Assembly: GCF_049243985.1 (NCBI RefSeq)
Contig: NC_135384.1
Location: 15,434,501-15,498,500, forward strand
Reading direction: 5' to 3'
Source: Paroedura picta
Lineage: Eukaryota > Chordata > Lepidosauria > Squamata > Gekkonidae
DNA: 64,000 bases
Shown: piece by piece, positions 21,510-32,200 of the stretch
How the letters are laid out: each line of letters opens with the position of its first letter
How positions within the stretch are numbered: position 1 is the first letter of the stretch
Notes under the pieces: model-generated
The model's database searches: none
What the model saw: only the letters and a program-made list of their open reading frames with translations
What the model was told of the DNA's origin: nothing
Position numbers and translations under genes: made by a program

Positions 21510-21733
21510 AATTGATTCTGATGATCTGGCCTAGGTGGGCTAGGGGGAGTGGGGGCACTTCCCAAAGGCCTGCAAAGGCCTCACGCAGGCCCTGGGTGCA
21601 CTATCAAGGCCTTTGGGAAGCCATCTGGCTGAGGGGGGAGAGGGGGCGCTTCACAAAGTGTTGCAAAGGCCTCAGTGCCCCCCTGGGTGTGACCCTTTCA
21701 AAGCGTGTTCTTACGAACGGGCTTTGCCACTAG
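21510..21733 (+). mobile_element. non-autonomous Helitron-like 3' part
   Basis: Ends with a strong hairpin (stem GTTC-TTAC-GAAC inside flanking AAGC/GGCTT arms), spacer 'tgcca' and CTAG at 21730-21733 followed by T, matching 17.6 kb. GC-rich body differs from that copy, so only the end is shared. Confidence 0.55.
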
Positions 21734-22315
21734 TTCCACTATATTTCAGAAGTGTTCCAATTATTAAATGCATATATAGACTAGATCTTAAAGTCCTGTT
21801 CTGCTAACAGTTGAGATTTCCCTTTCTGGTGTAAGCAGAGTATTCCATCTATACCAGTACAGAAACTTTAAATCCAGCCATTTAATTGATCAGCAGTTAC
21901 AAATTGTGATAGCACATTGGGAAATTGCCTTTTAACCAGTAGACATTCTAGCCAATGAAGCGACAAGATACTAAGTCACAGCTCTGAAAAATTGCAGAAG
22001 AATGTATTTGGCCATTCATCAATACAAATCCTCTAAACAGCTACAAAAATCATATTAAAAATTATGCCAAATATATCTATCGGTTTTTACTACAGAAAAC
22101 ATAGCATATTCAAAGTTTCAAGAGTTTTCCCATGTAAAACATGGCTGGTTGAACGTGAGTAACATCGCTATTTCACATGCCCCATAAACAAACCCTGGAA
22201 CTAGATTTTGACTTGCAACCTTGGCCAAAGGAATTGATTTTAATGGACCATACCTATGTGGATTCAAAAGTTTCTAGCTATATATTGGTGAAGGTGTAAT
22301 GTTTCACATATATAC
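21734..22315. other. intergenic, no gene seen
   Basis: May contain further decayed LINE sequence, but nothing could be read with confidence. Confidence 0.3.
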
Positions 22316-22552
22316 AGGGAGAGGAGAGGAGAGGAGAGGAGAGGAGAGGAGAGGAGAGGAGAGGAGAGGAGAGGAGAGGAGAGGAGAGGAGAGGAGAGGA
22401 GAGGAGAGGAGAGGAGAGGAGAGGAGAGGGGAGGGGAGAGGAGAGGAGAGGAGAGGAGAGGAGAGGAGAGGAGAGGAGAGGAGAGGAGAGGAGAGGAGAG
22501 GAGAGGAGAGGAGAGGAGAGGAGAGGAGAGGAGAGGAGAGGGAGAGGGAGAG
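22316..22552 (+). repeat. (GAGGA)n minisatellite-like array
   Basis: About 47 pentamer units with a small GGGGA interruption near 22428-22438. A pentamer repeats in frame every 15 bases, so both strands stay open; the frames are not genes. Confidence 0.97.
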
Positions 22553-22639
22553 GATTCAAGAACTGCTTGCTAAAATTCTTACCAATGTCTCTGGTGTCTG
22601 TTAATATTGCAGATTCAGTCAACAGAAAAAATCTGGTTG

Positions 22640-23470
22640 GTCAGCATCTTTCTGGTCTTCAGATCATCAGCAAGCATGGGAGACCCGCAACAGATTCCTG
22701 GTTTCTCAGGAAGGCACTTGCAATGCATTTGATATTCTTGTTACACTACCTGAGAACTGGTATACTTCAGAAAAAGAACAATTCAGGAAATAACATTTTT
22801 TTTCTCTGCTAATCTATGGCTTTCTGGTTATATGTTTCTATAAACTGAACAGCCATGGGTATTTTCTTGGTTCTTGTTTCTCCCATGTTTTTGATACACC
22901 ACTAGAAAGATTTGTTCATCACTCAGATATGAGTTGGAGTGATGAAATAATTCATGGGAGAAATTCCACTGATTTTACCTGTTGTTGCTCCAGAGGTCAA
23001 AATAAATAGTGCTCTAAGCTCAACTGGGAAACCATCTTTGTTGACCCTCCCCTCTGATATGATCAAATCTGGGAAATCAAGAATATTATATAACATTATA
23101 TGATTTCAGTTACAGTTGGTTAATTAATTCTTAGAGGAATACTTTGCTACAGGGAATAAATTGTGAATAAGCTCACAAGAGACACAGACATCCTCCATGA
23201 TTTAATTGGGACAGTCACAGGACAGTTGTGCCCTAACACAACAAAACACTTTGTTTTTCATTCCACAGGGTTAATAGTGCTATGTGGCCCAATGGAATAA
23301 CATCCTGCTCAAAGAGAAATTATCCTTTAATCTGAGAAATCTTGATCTAGAACCCAGGAAACCAAGATTTTATCTTTGACCTAATACCTTCTCTGAGATT
23401 GGTTTAATAATACACAAAGGACTATATTGCTGGGATTCATCCGTTCTGAGTTAATACACAAGGGATGACA
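22640..23470 (+). repeat. upstream flank shared by the 19184/28244 pair
   Basis: 22655-23240 aligns in patches with 29985-30560 ('atcatcagcaagcatgggag' against 'atcaccagcaagcatgagag', 'tttctcaggaa', 'cttgttctcccat' type strings), and 23260-23470 aligns with 7245-7460. This is non-coding DNA upstream of the minus-strand ORs. First exons or promoters may lie here but I cannot place them. Confidence 0.5.
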
Positions 23471-23489
23471 TGCATTCACCAGATGTTTA

Positions 23490-24230
23490 GAAGCCCTTTC
23501 TGGATGGTTAGTGCAGACTTGTCTGAAACTGAACACCTCCAAGAAAGAAGCCCTGTGCCTGAACAGGAAAGGGGCAGGACAGGAGGCCTGTCTACCCACC
23601 CTGGCTAGGGTACAGCTTAACATCTTGCCCACAGCCAGGAATTTGGGGGTGATTCAGGATACCTCCATATTCATGGAAGCCCAGGTCATGGGGGTAAGCC
23701 GCATGGTGTTTTACCAGGTTTGCCAGGCTACTAGCTCCCTACCTGTCCCCAAACTGTCGGGCAATGGTGATACATGCAATGGTTGCCTCAAGACTGCACT
23801 GCTGTAACTCAATCTACACTGGCCTACCATTGTCCTAAAACTTCAGCTGGAGCAGAATGCAGCTGCTAGGATCCTCACTGGAACTCCTTGGAGAGCCCAT
23901 AACCTACCTGTGCTGAAACAGCTGCATTGGTTACTGGTTGTGGCCCAGATCAGTTTCAAGGTTTTGGTTTTGACCGTTAAGTTCATTCCTGGATTGGGCC
24001 CTACCCATCTTAGGGACTACTTGTCTGCTTATGCCCCCTACAAGGCACTTCACTCTGCAAGTGCTAATCTCCTGGAGGTCTCTGGCCATAAGAAAGTATG
24101 CCTGGCCTCGAGAGCTGAGGGCCCTAATGGAGCTCACAAAAATCTGCAGGATCTATACTACAGAGTTCTTCTTCCAGGTCTTTGATTAAGGCCAGGTCTA
24201 AGATATACCAGGCACCTCCACAGGCTATGT
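23490..24230 (+). mobile_element. L2 LINE 3' part
   Basis: Readable ORF2 pieces in order: CLKLNTSKKEALCL, ARNLGVIQDTSIFMEAQV, LQLEQNAAARILTGTP, LKQLHWLLV, GLGPTHLRDYL. This is the L2 C-terminal third (KLNPxKTE, LGVxxDxxLxMxxQV, QNAAARLLTG, LHWLPV, GLGPxYL). Several frame breaks; old. Confidence 0.85.
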
Positions 24231-25589
24231 ATTACATCAAACAATCCCCCGATGGGGATGGCTGCCAGATGGGGCAGGTTTAATGGAGTTACATCACTAA
24301 TCGTATGTTTGACACTGCTTTTATGGGGCAGTGGTTTTAATGGGCCCAGTTTAGGTTACTGCATCAGGATACATTTGTGCTGGGCTCTCTCAGGCACAGT
24401 GCGGTTTGGGTGAGGTTGTCTTCATTGTGATCATATTTGTGGCCATTGTCTCCTTTGAGGTCTCTTGGAGGTGGCCCAGAGGCTAGGACCTAACTGGGAG
24501 AGCCTGGTATAGATTCAGCCCAACACAGCAACCTGAACAAGGCCCAGAACCATGGCCCAGACTTTTCCACACCCAGGCAGCAGATGGAGGAAGCTGCCAA
24601 CACCACTGAGGCAAACCATACAGCTGTGCTTTCTTCCATCCCTCTTCACCCTTTGTCATTCTTGTGAGGCTTGGAGTCTTTGGGCCAAGTCACGGATGAT
24701 CTGGGGTGACAGCTGCCTTCTAGTTCTAGATTTGAAGGCCGTGATTGTCCTCCTTGTCTACCTCATGGGGCTTGGTTGGGCTGGGCGAGTACCACTCAAC
24801 TGCAGCTGGGTGAGATGTGGGGCAGGGGATGCAACATAATTTCTATTATGACTTCTATTGCCATTCCCCCTTAGGGTGTGACTAAATTAATAAAATAGAA
24901 AGAGAGAGGAAGGATCAGATGTGACTAGCCCCATTCCTTGCTGTGCTCTTCCTGCCCCAATTACCTGATGAGCTGGTCACATCTAATTTGCTGGGACCCT
25001 CATATGAACTCTGGACAGGCCTGGCCCTAGACAGCTGAGCCACTGCCCACTGGTGGAGGCCCTGCTGGCCTGGGGGAGGGCCCCACAACCCCACAAGCTA
25101 CTTTTCTGTTGCATCCCAGTGGGGACTCGGGTATAGAGGTGCACAATCAGGCTTGCTGTCATGAGCAAAAGCCCTTGTCTACCTGCCCTCAACACCATCT
25201 TTCTCCAACTAAAGGCTCCTGGGGTAAGGTGGCATGCTGCCCAGATGGCCTGCCCCTCTGTGGGAGGGTTTCCTCCCATGGCCTTTGTGGCAATACTCAG
25301 ACCCCTGCCACCATTTCTTCCCCTGTCCTGGGTCAGGGTGGTCCCCTTGGGCCACACCACAGCCCCAGACCTCATGGACACCTGAGCTGTGATCGCTTGC
25401 ATGCCCAGCTTGGCAGCCTGCCCCGACAGGACTTCTGGGGCCCACACCTCCCTGTGACCGAGCATGTTCACTCAACTCTCAGCCCATTCTCAGGCCACAT
25501 GAGATGCCGCTCCTCTCTAACACTGATTAATGGGCCCCTATTTTGGCATCACTATTCACATACATAGATCAAACGGCACAAATCCCATA
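24231..25589. other. unassigned block, GC-rich from about 24890
   Basis: 24895-25530 is distinctly GC-rich and has overlapping open frames of up to 162 codons on both strands. None shows a domain, and the frames overlap each other, so I do not call a gene. Possibly an unnamed transposable element. Confidence 0.35.
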
Positions 25590-27890
25590 TGACTGGTGAC
25601 TTGCCATAATTATACCTTACTTCAAGAAAGGCCTCAGATCTGAACCATCTAACTACAGGCCAATAAGTCTGGTAAATGTGATCTCTAAATTGTACTCTAA
25701 ACACTTATGCCTTAAAATATGCAAGTGGCTAGGACCAAGAAATTATTATTAGAAGATGAACAAGCTGGCTTAAGATCAGGGAGATCAACCATGGATCACT
25801 GCCTTATCTTGCAATATTTAATCCACAAGTGTTACAACAGCTAAGGGAAAGCCAGTTTGGAGTGCAGACTTCTAAACTAGAATTCCGGGTTCAGTTCTGC
25901 ACTCCCCCGCATGTAGCTAGCTGGGTGACCTTGGGCTTGTCACGGCACTGATAAAACTGTTTTGACCGAGCAGTGATATCAGGACTCTCTCAGCCTCACC
26001 CACCTCACAGGGGGAGGGAAGGGAGGGAAGGCAAGGCAACTGTAAGCCACTTTGAGCCTCCTTCGGGTAGAGAATATGGGCATATAAGAACCAACCTTCT
26101 TCGCCTTCATTGATCTGAAGGCTGCTTTTGATACCAACACAAGAAACAAATTGTGGGCTGAGCTGGCCAACTCCTCCATTCATAAAAGGCTGCTTGATTT
26201 GATGGTCAAAATACATAAGGACACCAGATTGCATGTGAGATTCAGTAATGAGGGTAGCCTAACAAAACCAGTGAACACTCAGAAAAGTGTAAGCCAACAC
26301 TGTATTCTAGCCCTCTCTTTATTTAACCTCTATGTTGACTACTTAATCAAATTCATTCAGAATTCTGATATCCATGCCCCTATTCTGGATGATGAAAAAA
26401 AAGCAATTCTCATGTATGTGGATGATGCTGTGATCCTTTCACAGACAAAATTGCCCTGAAATGAGCTCTACTTATTTTGAACCAACAATGTAAAGAACAT
26501 CTAAATATTAACTATGAGAAAACTAAAATAATGCAGTATAATAACAGGTATCAGAAACATCGCTGGTATATTGATGGGCACATCGTTGATCAGATTAAAT
26601 TATTTAGATATCTATTAGTCAACTTCCAATATAATGGTGGTCATTATGCCCATATACATTCAGTCACAAATTCCGCAAAAAAAAGTGCTCTAGCCAGTCT
26701 TAAATTCTTTAATACAAAAGGTGGTAGTTTAATCCCTGCAACTCCGAAGCTATATTCTGCAAAGATATTAGTACAAATCATATATGGTGCCAAATTGGGC
26801 CTTTATAGGAGCTATGTGCTGCTTGAAAGAGTACAATCAACATTTTGAGAGATCCTTATAAAACACCTAACTGAACATCAGATGTTGTATTACATCAAGA
26901 ATCTCATCTTCTGGAGGTAGAAACCCATGGTTGTCAGACAACCATTAATTACTGGTTAAAAATTTATCTCCATTCGAAGGGACTAATCCCAAAAATTTTA
27001 GCAGTCTCCTCACAATTGCCATGGAATAGTAAAATCAATGAAAAAAATCCAAATTCTGTGCCTTGATCCAATCCATCTAGTAGAACTCTGCCTTAAAACA
27101 GCCCAAGCTGTTGTACAGCAACATCTTTTTGATAAAGATTCTCAGGAGGAATTCACAAATCTTCCAAGAATGTATAGCACTCTGAAAGGATGGCCAGGAA
27201 ATACTCCAACTCCATATCTCACAAACATCTCCATAGTAAAATACCAGTGGGTCTTCTCAAGAGTACCTTTTAACTCATTCCCCTCAGCTTTATTCGAGGG
27301 CAGGTTTCTCAATCGTCCACTGGAGCTAAGTTTATGCCCTTGTGATACTGCCCAACCTAAGACAATGTCACATATTTTATTATGTTGTCCCTTTTATGAA
27401 AACATTCGAAAATATTTAATCCTACCTTTACTATTCCATTATACTAGACATTCATCTTTGTCCTCCCATAATAGTGACACTCTACTTAAATTTTTGATAA
27501 GGAATAAAGACCCACTTCTTTCTAATATGGTAGCAAAATTCCTTTACATTTCTACCAGAATAAGATCCAAAATAATGTCCAAATAATATTAATGACCATC
27601 TTATTACTTGGGTTAATGGACTGCTCAAGAAGACTCCTTGATTCCTTGCCCCTATAGGTAACTTCTTTGAGGTTTATTCCCCCTTTCTTCTTTACATGTT
27701 ATAACCCCTTTTTCCCTACCCAAAATAATATTATATTTGTTCCTGGCAATTCATTGTTTTATTATATTAATATTTTTATGCAGCAATATTCTTGTATTTT
27801 TTCATGACACCATATTCATTAACTTCTATTATTAATTTTATAGTTTTCTGCAGATGTATCATTTATATGGGTTCATTGACCAAATAAACA
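25590..27890 (+). mobile_element. LINE, R4/Dong- or Vingi-like, 5'-truncated
   Basis: Reverse transcriptase pieces in order: NYRPISLVNVISKLYSKHL, EDEQAGLRSGRSTMDHCL, AFIDLKAAFD, ILALSLFNLYVDYL, MYVDDAVILS, NINYEKTKIMQYN, LFRYL, and the C-terminal SHILLCCPFYENIRKYL. The YVDD box and the C-terminal Cys-His region fit a LINE of the R4/Vingi type; the exact clade is uncertain. Interrupted by a SINE at 25849-26105 and by several frame breaks. The 3' end runs into CTG/CTA triplets. Confidence 0.7.
25849..26105 (+). repeat. tRNA-derived SINE nested in LINE
   Basis: Begins 'aagccagtttggagtgcaga', continues 'tgggtgaccttgggcttgtc', ends 'aagaaccaaccttcttc'. It splits the LINE between LILQYLIHKC and AFIDLKAAFD, so it is younger than the LINE. 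Confidence 0.85.
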
Positions 27891-27913
27891 TGCTGCTGCT
27901 CCTGCTGCTGCTG

Positions 27914-27988
<75 letters not shown>

Positions 27989-27989
27989 T
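27891..27989 (+). repeat. (CTG)n(CTA)n microsatellite
   Basis: A short CTG run with one CTC passes into about 25 CTA units. It sits at the 3' end of the LINE ('ccaaataaacatgctgctg'), so it most likely grew from that element's own terminal repeats. Confidence 0.95.
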
Positions 27990-28243
27990 CTTAAGAAGTT
28001 GAATAAGGAGAGTGGGTTCAGGAAGGGAAAAGGGAAACAGAAGTGTTAAAGATAAAAAGGAGAGAGAAGAGAATAAAATTTCCTTTTAAAAATCTGAAAT
28101 CAAAAAATCCAAAGTCCAAAATTCCCCAATATATATGTTTAAAAGAGTGAGAATGTACAATATAGCATGAGACATTCCACAGTACAGCACAGAATATGAA
28201 AGTTCTTTAAATGTGCTAAATCTACATTCAATCCTCATTAGGA

Positions 28244-29173
28244 TTAAGATTTTCTATTAAACAGTTTTTTCATGCTGATCTTGACTTCTTTGTTTCTCAA
28301 GGTATATACAATAGGGTTAAGCATTGGGACAAAAATGGAGTAGAACAAAGCAAACCATTTGTTGATACCCATTGTCTCTTTTGACCTGGGACTCACATAG
28401 ACAATAGTTGCTGACCCATAGAAGAACGAAACCATAATGAGGTGTGAGGAGCAAGTAGCAAAAACTTTCTTCCGACCTTCTACTGAAGGCATTCTCAGAA
28501 TGGTGGAGATGATCTTCACATAAGAAGCAATGATCAAGAAAAATGGGAGGATTAGGATAACTATGGTAGCTACAAACATATAAACCTCATTAAGAAAAAT
28601 ATCAGCACAGGCCAACTTCAGCACTGGAGGAAGATCACAGAAGAAATAGTTAATTTCACGAGAGCCACAAAAAGGCAATGTAAATAATAGGTACACCTGT
28701 CCCACGTGCACAGACATGCTGACAGTCAATAATCCAGTAACAAGTCTCAAACAGAGTTCCTTGTTCATTATGAGTTTATAATGCAAGGGGTGACAAATGG
28801 CCACATATCTATCATAGGCCATTGCAGTTAGAAGAAAACACTCTGTGCTTGCTAGTACAAAAAAGAAATACATTTGGACAGCACAGCCAACAAAGGAGAT
28901 GGTCTTGTTTTCTGCCAGAAAGTTAACCAGCATCTTTGGAAGGGTGACTGTGGTATAGCAGATCTCCAGAAATGACAGCTTCCTCAATAAGAAATACATT
29001 GGGCTATCTAGGGCAGCATCAGTCAATGTAACATAAATTGTAAGTCCATTTCCTAAAATGATGCCCACATAGATGAAAAGGAACACCACAAAGAGCAGGA
29101 CCTGTAGAACCGGAAATTCAGAGTATCCAAGGAGAATGAAGTCAGAAAATTCAGTCTGATTCTCTTTTATCAT
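28244..29173 (-). CDS. olfactory receptor, class II, family 6/10-like
   Basis: A complete 309-residue odorant GPCR, paralogue of 19184-20113. ENQT glycosylation site, LDSPMYFLL, MAYDRYVAIC, loop 2 cysteines (FCG, FFCD, LAC), KVFATCSSHL and NPIVYTLRN are all present. Differences from the partner include helix 3 (MYFFFVLASTECFLL against MYVMFVLASTECWVM) and loop 2, positions that often shape odorant choice. The splice acceptor 'cttattctag' is conserved, but here a base change creates an ATG ten bases before the true start (see 29151-29183). No disabling change seen. Confidence 0.95.
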   Translation of the reverse strand: MIKENQTEFSDFILLGYSEFPVLQVLLFVVFLFIYVGIILGNGLTIYVTLTDAALDSPMYFLLRKLSFLEICYTTVTLPKMLVNFLAENKTISFVGCAVQMYFFFVLASTECFLLTAMAYDRYVAICHPLHYKLIMNKELCLRLVTGLLTVSMSVHVGQVYLLFTLPFCGSREINYFFCDLPPVLKLACADIFLNEVYMFVATIVILILPFFLIIASYVKIISTILRMPSVEGRKKVFATCSSHLIMVSFFYGSATIVYVSPRSKETMGINKWFALFYSIFVPMLNPIVYTLRNKEVKISMKKLFNRKS

Positions 29174-29183
29174 TGCTGGTCAT
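29151..29183 (-). promoter_or_regulatory. upstream ORF overlapping the OR start
   Basis: An ATG at 29183 opens a ten-codon frame (MTSNDKRESD, stop) that overlaps the OR ATG at 29173 out of frame. It lies downstream of the predicted splice acceptor, so it would be in the mRNA. The paralogue has ACG at this place. It would be expected to lower translation from the main start; effect untested. Confidence 0.5.
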
Positions 29184-30780
29184 ATATCCTCTAGAATAAG
29201 AAGGATGGACAGGGAACACACATTAATCCCCCCCGAACAAGATTGTTGTACATTTCTTACAAACAGAAATTTAGCAATTTCTCATATGGGTAAGCATGTA
29301 AAATCTATTGTTACCTTGTATGTAGTCCTAAAAAAATGTAGTACGTACAAGTCCTGGCTTTTTCATTTGGCCTATGTTGGCCTTTCTCAACTTGTTAACT
29401 GTTGAGAAACCCTTGAAAACACTCTTCAGACTTCAAAAAACCCAGAAGGGGTGTGATTGTGCAGAATAGAGTTGGGAAGTGTAGCTATGTTCCCTCCCCT
29501 TTCCAGGTCCATCATTGGTCATTTTAGGGGGGGGGTGAGTCATCATGACCATATAGTCATCATCCAATGAATGTTTAACAAATTATATGTTTGTACATAT
29601 ATTTTTTTATTTTTTATTTTTATATATCATTATATATAATATATTCATATTAAAAACGTAAAGGTATCCCCTGTGCAAGCACCGGGTCATGTGTGACCCT
29701 TGGGGTGATGCCCTCTAGCATTTTTTTGGCAGACTCAATATGGGGTGGTTTGCCGGGAAGAACCTGAGTAGACTTGCTTCAGATTGCTTAGAGTTTATAA
29801 TTTGTGCTATACGGTATGCACATGAAACCCACTAGCTTCTCAAAAATCTAATACAAATATATATATCTATGGACATTAGAGATTTCAGTAACTGTCATGC
29901 TAGAATCATACCTATATCTTTGACACTTGTTAACATTGTAAAAACAGTACATAGAATAGAATCTGATTGACTTTCACCATTCCTCTCTTCAGATCACCAG
30001 CAAGCATGAGAGACCCACAACAGCCTTGTGATTTCTCAGGAAAGCACTGCCAGTCCTCCTTGATGGACTACTTATAGATTGGTACATTTCAGAAAAATAA
30101 AATAATTTCTATTTTTACCTCTTTAATTTCTTGGATCTCCAGTTATGTGTTCTTATATTCTGGAAAGCTGTGGGTCATGTCTTGGATCTTGTTTCTCCCA
30201 TGATCTTGCTACATATATACAAATTACTGTGTGTCATTCACATACAAATTCATCAGATGAAATCCTCCTTGAGATATATTCCACTGATGTTTAGTACTAT
30301 TATTCCAGACACAGAAATAAATAGTGGTGCATTAGGAAAACATCTTAATTGAATGTGAGAAAGAAAATATATATCAAATCAAGCACCTTCTATGACAATT
30401 GTTTAATGTATACCCATAGGGATATTTTGCTAGGACAAATAATTTCTGAATAAACTCACAAGGGACATATAACTTGTCCATGATTTGGTTTAGGAAATCA
30501 CGGAACAGCTGTGTCCAATGACTATGAAATTATTATTTCTTATGGCACATTCATTCACTTGAGAATGAAGCATGAATTAATATTTGGTGTCTCCACAGTT
30601 TAATAGAAGCACAGGGAAAACACAAATTCTTGCAGACAAATAATTTCCCTACTTAATCTATATTCAAGTTCATTTATTACAGCTATCTAAATGAACTTGA
30701 ACATGGATTAAGTAAGGGAATCATTTGTATGCAGGAATTAATCCACATCTTCCCACAGAATGTTAAACTATATGTTAAAC
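29174..30780. other. upstream flank of OR at 28244
   Basis: 29985-30560 matches the upstream flank of the 19184 gene. An AT-rich run lies near 29595-29645. No other gene seen; promoter not located. Confidence 0.4.
29655..29768 (-). repeat. Sauria-type SINE, 3' part
   Basis: 'taaaggtatcccctgtgcaa' through 'gatgccctctagca' and 'ggcagactcaatatggggtg' is the complement of the 3' half of the full copy at 62448-62745. Confidence 0.75.
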
Positions 30781-30890
30781 AGATTCAAATGGGTAGCCGT
30801 GTTGGTCTGAAGTAGTACAATAAAATCAGAGTCCAGTAGCACCTTTAAGACCAATAAAGATTTATTCAGGGTTTGAGCTTTCGAGGGGAC
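30781..30890 (-). mobile_element. Penelope-like end, left arm of inverted pair
   Basis: 'tagccgtgttggtctgaagt', 'agtccagtagcacctttaag' and 'tgagctttcgag' are the terminal module in minus orientation. The CTGANGA half of the hammerhead-like core is missing. Confidence 0.55.
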
Positions 30891-30991
30891 TGATTATCTG
30901 TTTTAGCAAGAATTATATGGCTGTATCTGGAAGTTGCAACACAGTTTACTAATTTAACAATTAATTTTTGCTTTATATTCCCACTGTTATG

Positions 30992-31096
30992 ACGGAAGTT
31001 CATAGTCTGAGGAAGAGTGCTTGCACTCATATGCTCACGCCTTGAATAAATCTTTGTTGGTGTTAAAGGTGCCACTGACCTCTGATTTTATATGAC
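30992..31096 (+). mobile_element. Penelope-like end, right arm of inverted pair
   Basis: 'catagtctgaggaagagtgc' then 'ctcacgccttgaataaatct' is the same module in plus orientation, about 100 bases from the left arm. The GAAA box is altered. Confidence 0.55.
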
Positions 31097-31840
31097 TGCT
31101 ATGCTGCCCTAGCTGGCCACACCCAGTGGCAGGAGGTTCCTGAGCAGCAAAGCCTAGCAGGAGTCTACACCAGAGGAAAGTCAAAATCCAGTCCAAGTCC
31201 TTAGGAATCAAAGCAAGCAGAGTTAAGGGAGAGGCAAAGAGTAGTTGAAGGAAAGGCAAGGTCAGAGTCCAGATATGCATATATTCAACAAAGCCAGCCC
31301 AATGACCAGGTGCATAGTCAAAAGCCATTTGCCAGGAGTCAGGGAAGCCAATGGGAGTCAGAAGTTCACAGCCCAAGGAATCCAAGCCGGACAGGAGGGT
31401 TTCTACATAGATTGTACCCATGCCAAAAAGCTGCTGCAGTCTCTCATAAAAGCAGCCCAGCTAATTGGCTGCAACTGGGGGAGGACTCACTCATCCTCCC
31501 CAGGAGCTATCCCAGCTGGGCCCCATCTACTTTGACAACATGTCTGCAGTCTCTGGCTCCTTCCTTCTGCTTCGTCTACGTCATTCAGGCAAGCTGTCAG
31601 GGCTGGAATGCATCTGCATCTGCACCAAAGATGCCTCTTGGGAAGAGCCTGGCTGACTTGTGCTGCTTGACCCTGCTGCTGGGAGATGGGAGGTGGCAAC
31701 ATGGGCATGGCAACTGCTTTTTAGTGTGTTATATTTATGCTTTTATTATTTTCTATCTAATAAAGACTATTCTTATTATTTATACAATTTACCAACGTGT
31801 CTGCCTTGAGTTCTTAAAGGCATAATCAACCTCATAAACA
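31097..31840 (+). repeat. LTR-like module (unconfirmed)
   Basis: Ends in an AATAAA signal and '...cctcataaaca', like 2121-2942 in reverse and 38409-39190 in unit 2. The start cannot be placed. It contains a 171-codon frame with no domain. Family unknown; old if a true LTR. Confidence 0.3.
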
Positions 31841-31983
31841 CAGGCATAATCGGTCCTTAAATGCTAAGTTACTCTCCTCCTCATTGCCCAGCTAATTCCT
31901 CAAGGCTTAAATATACATGTTTTAGGGCATGTGTAAATGCAATTCAGGTAACAATTCTCCCTAAATGAACCCATGCATAAGCT

Positions 31984-32200
31984 TCAAGTGGATAGCCACA
32001 TTGGTCTGAATTAGTACAGCAACATTGTAGTCCAATGGCACCTTTAAGACCAACAAATATTTATTCAAGGCGTGAGCTTTTGTGTGCATGCACACTTCCT
32101 CAGACAATGGAACAGGGATCATAAGAGTATAAACACTAGTTTTCAAAAGTTTCCAATCATGAGAAGGGAGTCTGTTCATATAGACTTCAGTCTCATGAGT
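31984..32200 (-). mobile_element. Penelope-like end
   Basis: Minus strand: CTGAGGA, perfect stem GTGTGC-AT-GCACAC, then AAAAGCTCACGCC (consensus GAAA has one change), CCTTGAATAAA. Duplicated in unit 2 at 39305-39525. Confidence 0.55.

Noticed and set aside
22278-22622. Open frames over 100 codons on both strands across the GAGGA array
   Set aside because: They follow from a stop-free 15-base period of a pentamer repeat; low-complexity protein, no start context, both strands open.
24983-25567. 152- and 162-codon overlapping frames in the GC-rich block
   Set aside because: Overlap on opposite strands, no domain, no splice or promoter context; expected in GC-rich DNA.
11027-28000. CRISPR-like arrays
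   Set aside because: The regular repeats are simple microsatellites with no spacers, and the organism is a vertebrate.
31310-31825. 171-codon frame, with counterparts at 38672-39179
   Set aside because: Lies in a repetitive, LTR-like module; reading differs between the two copies and has no domain.
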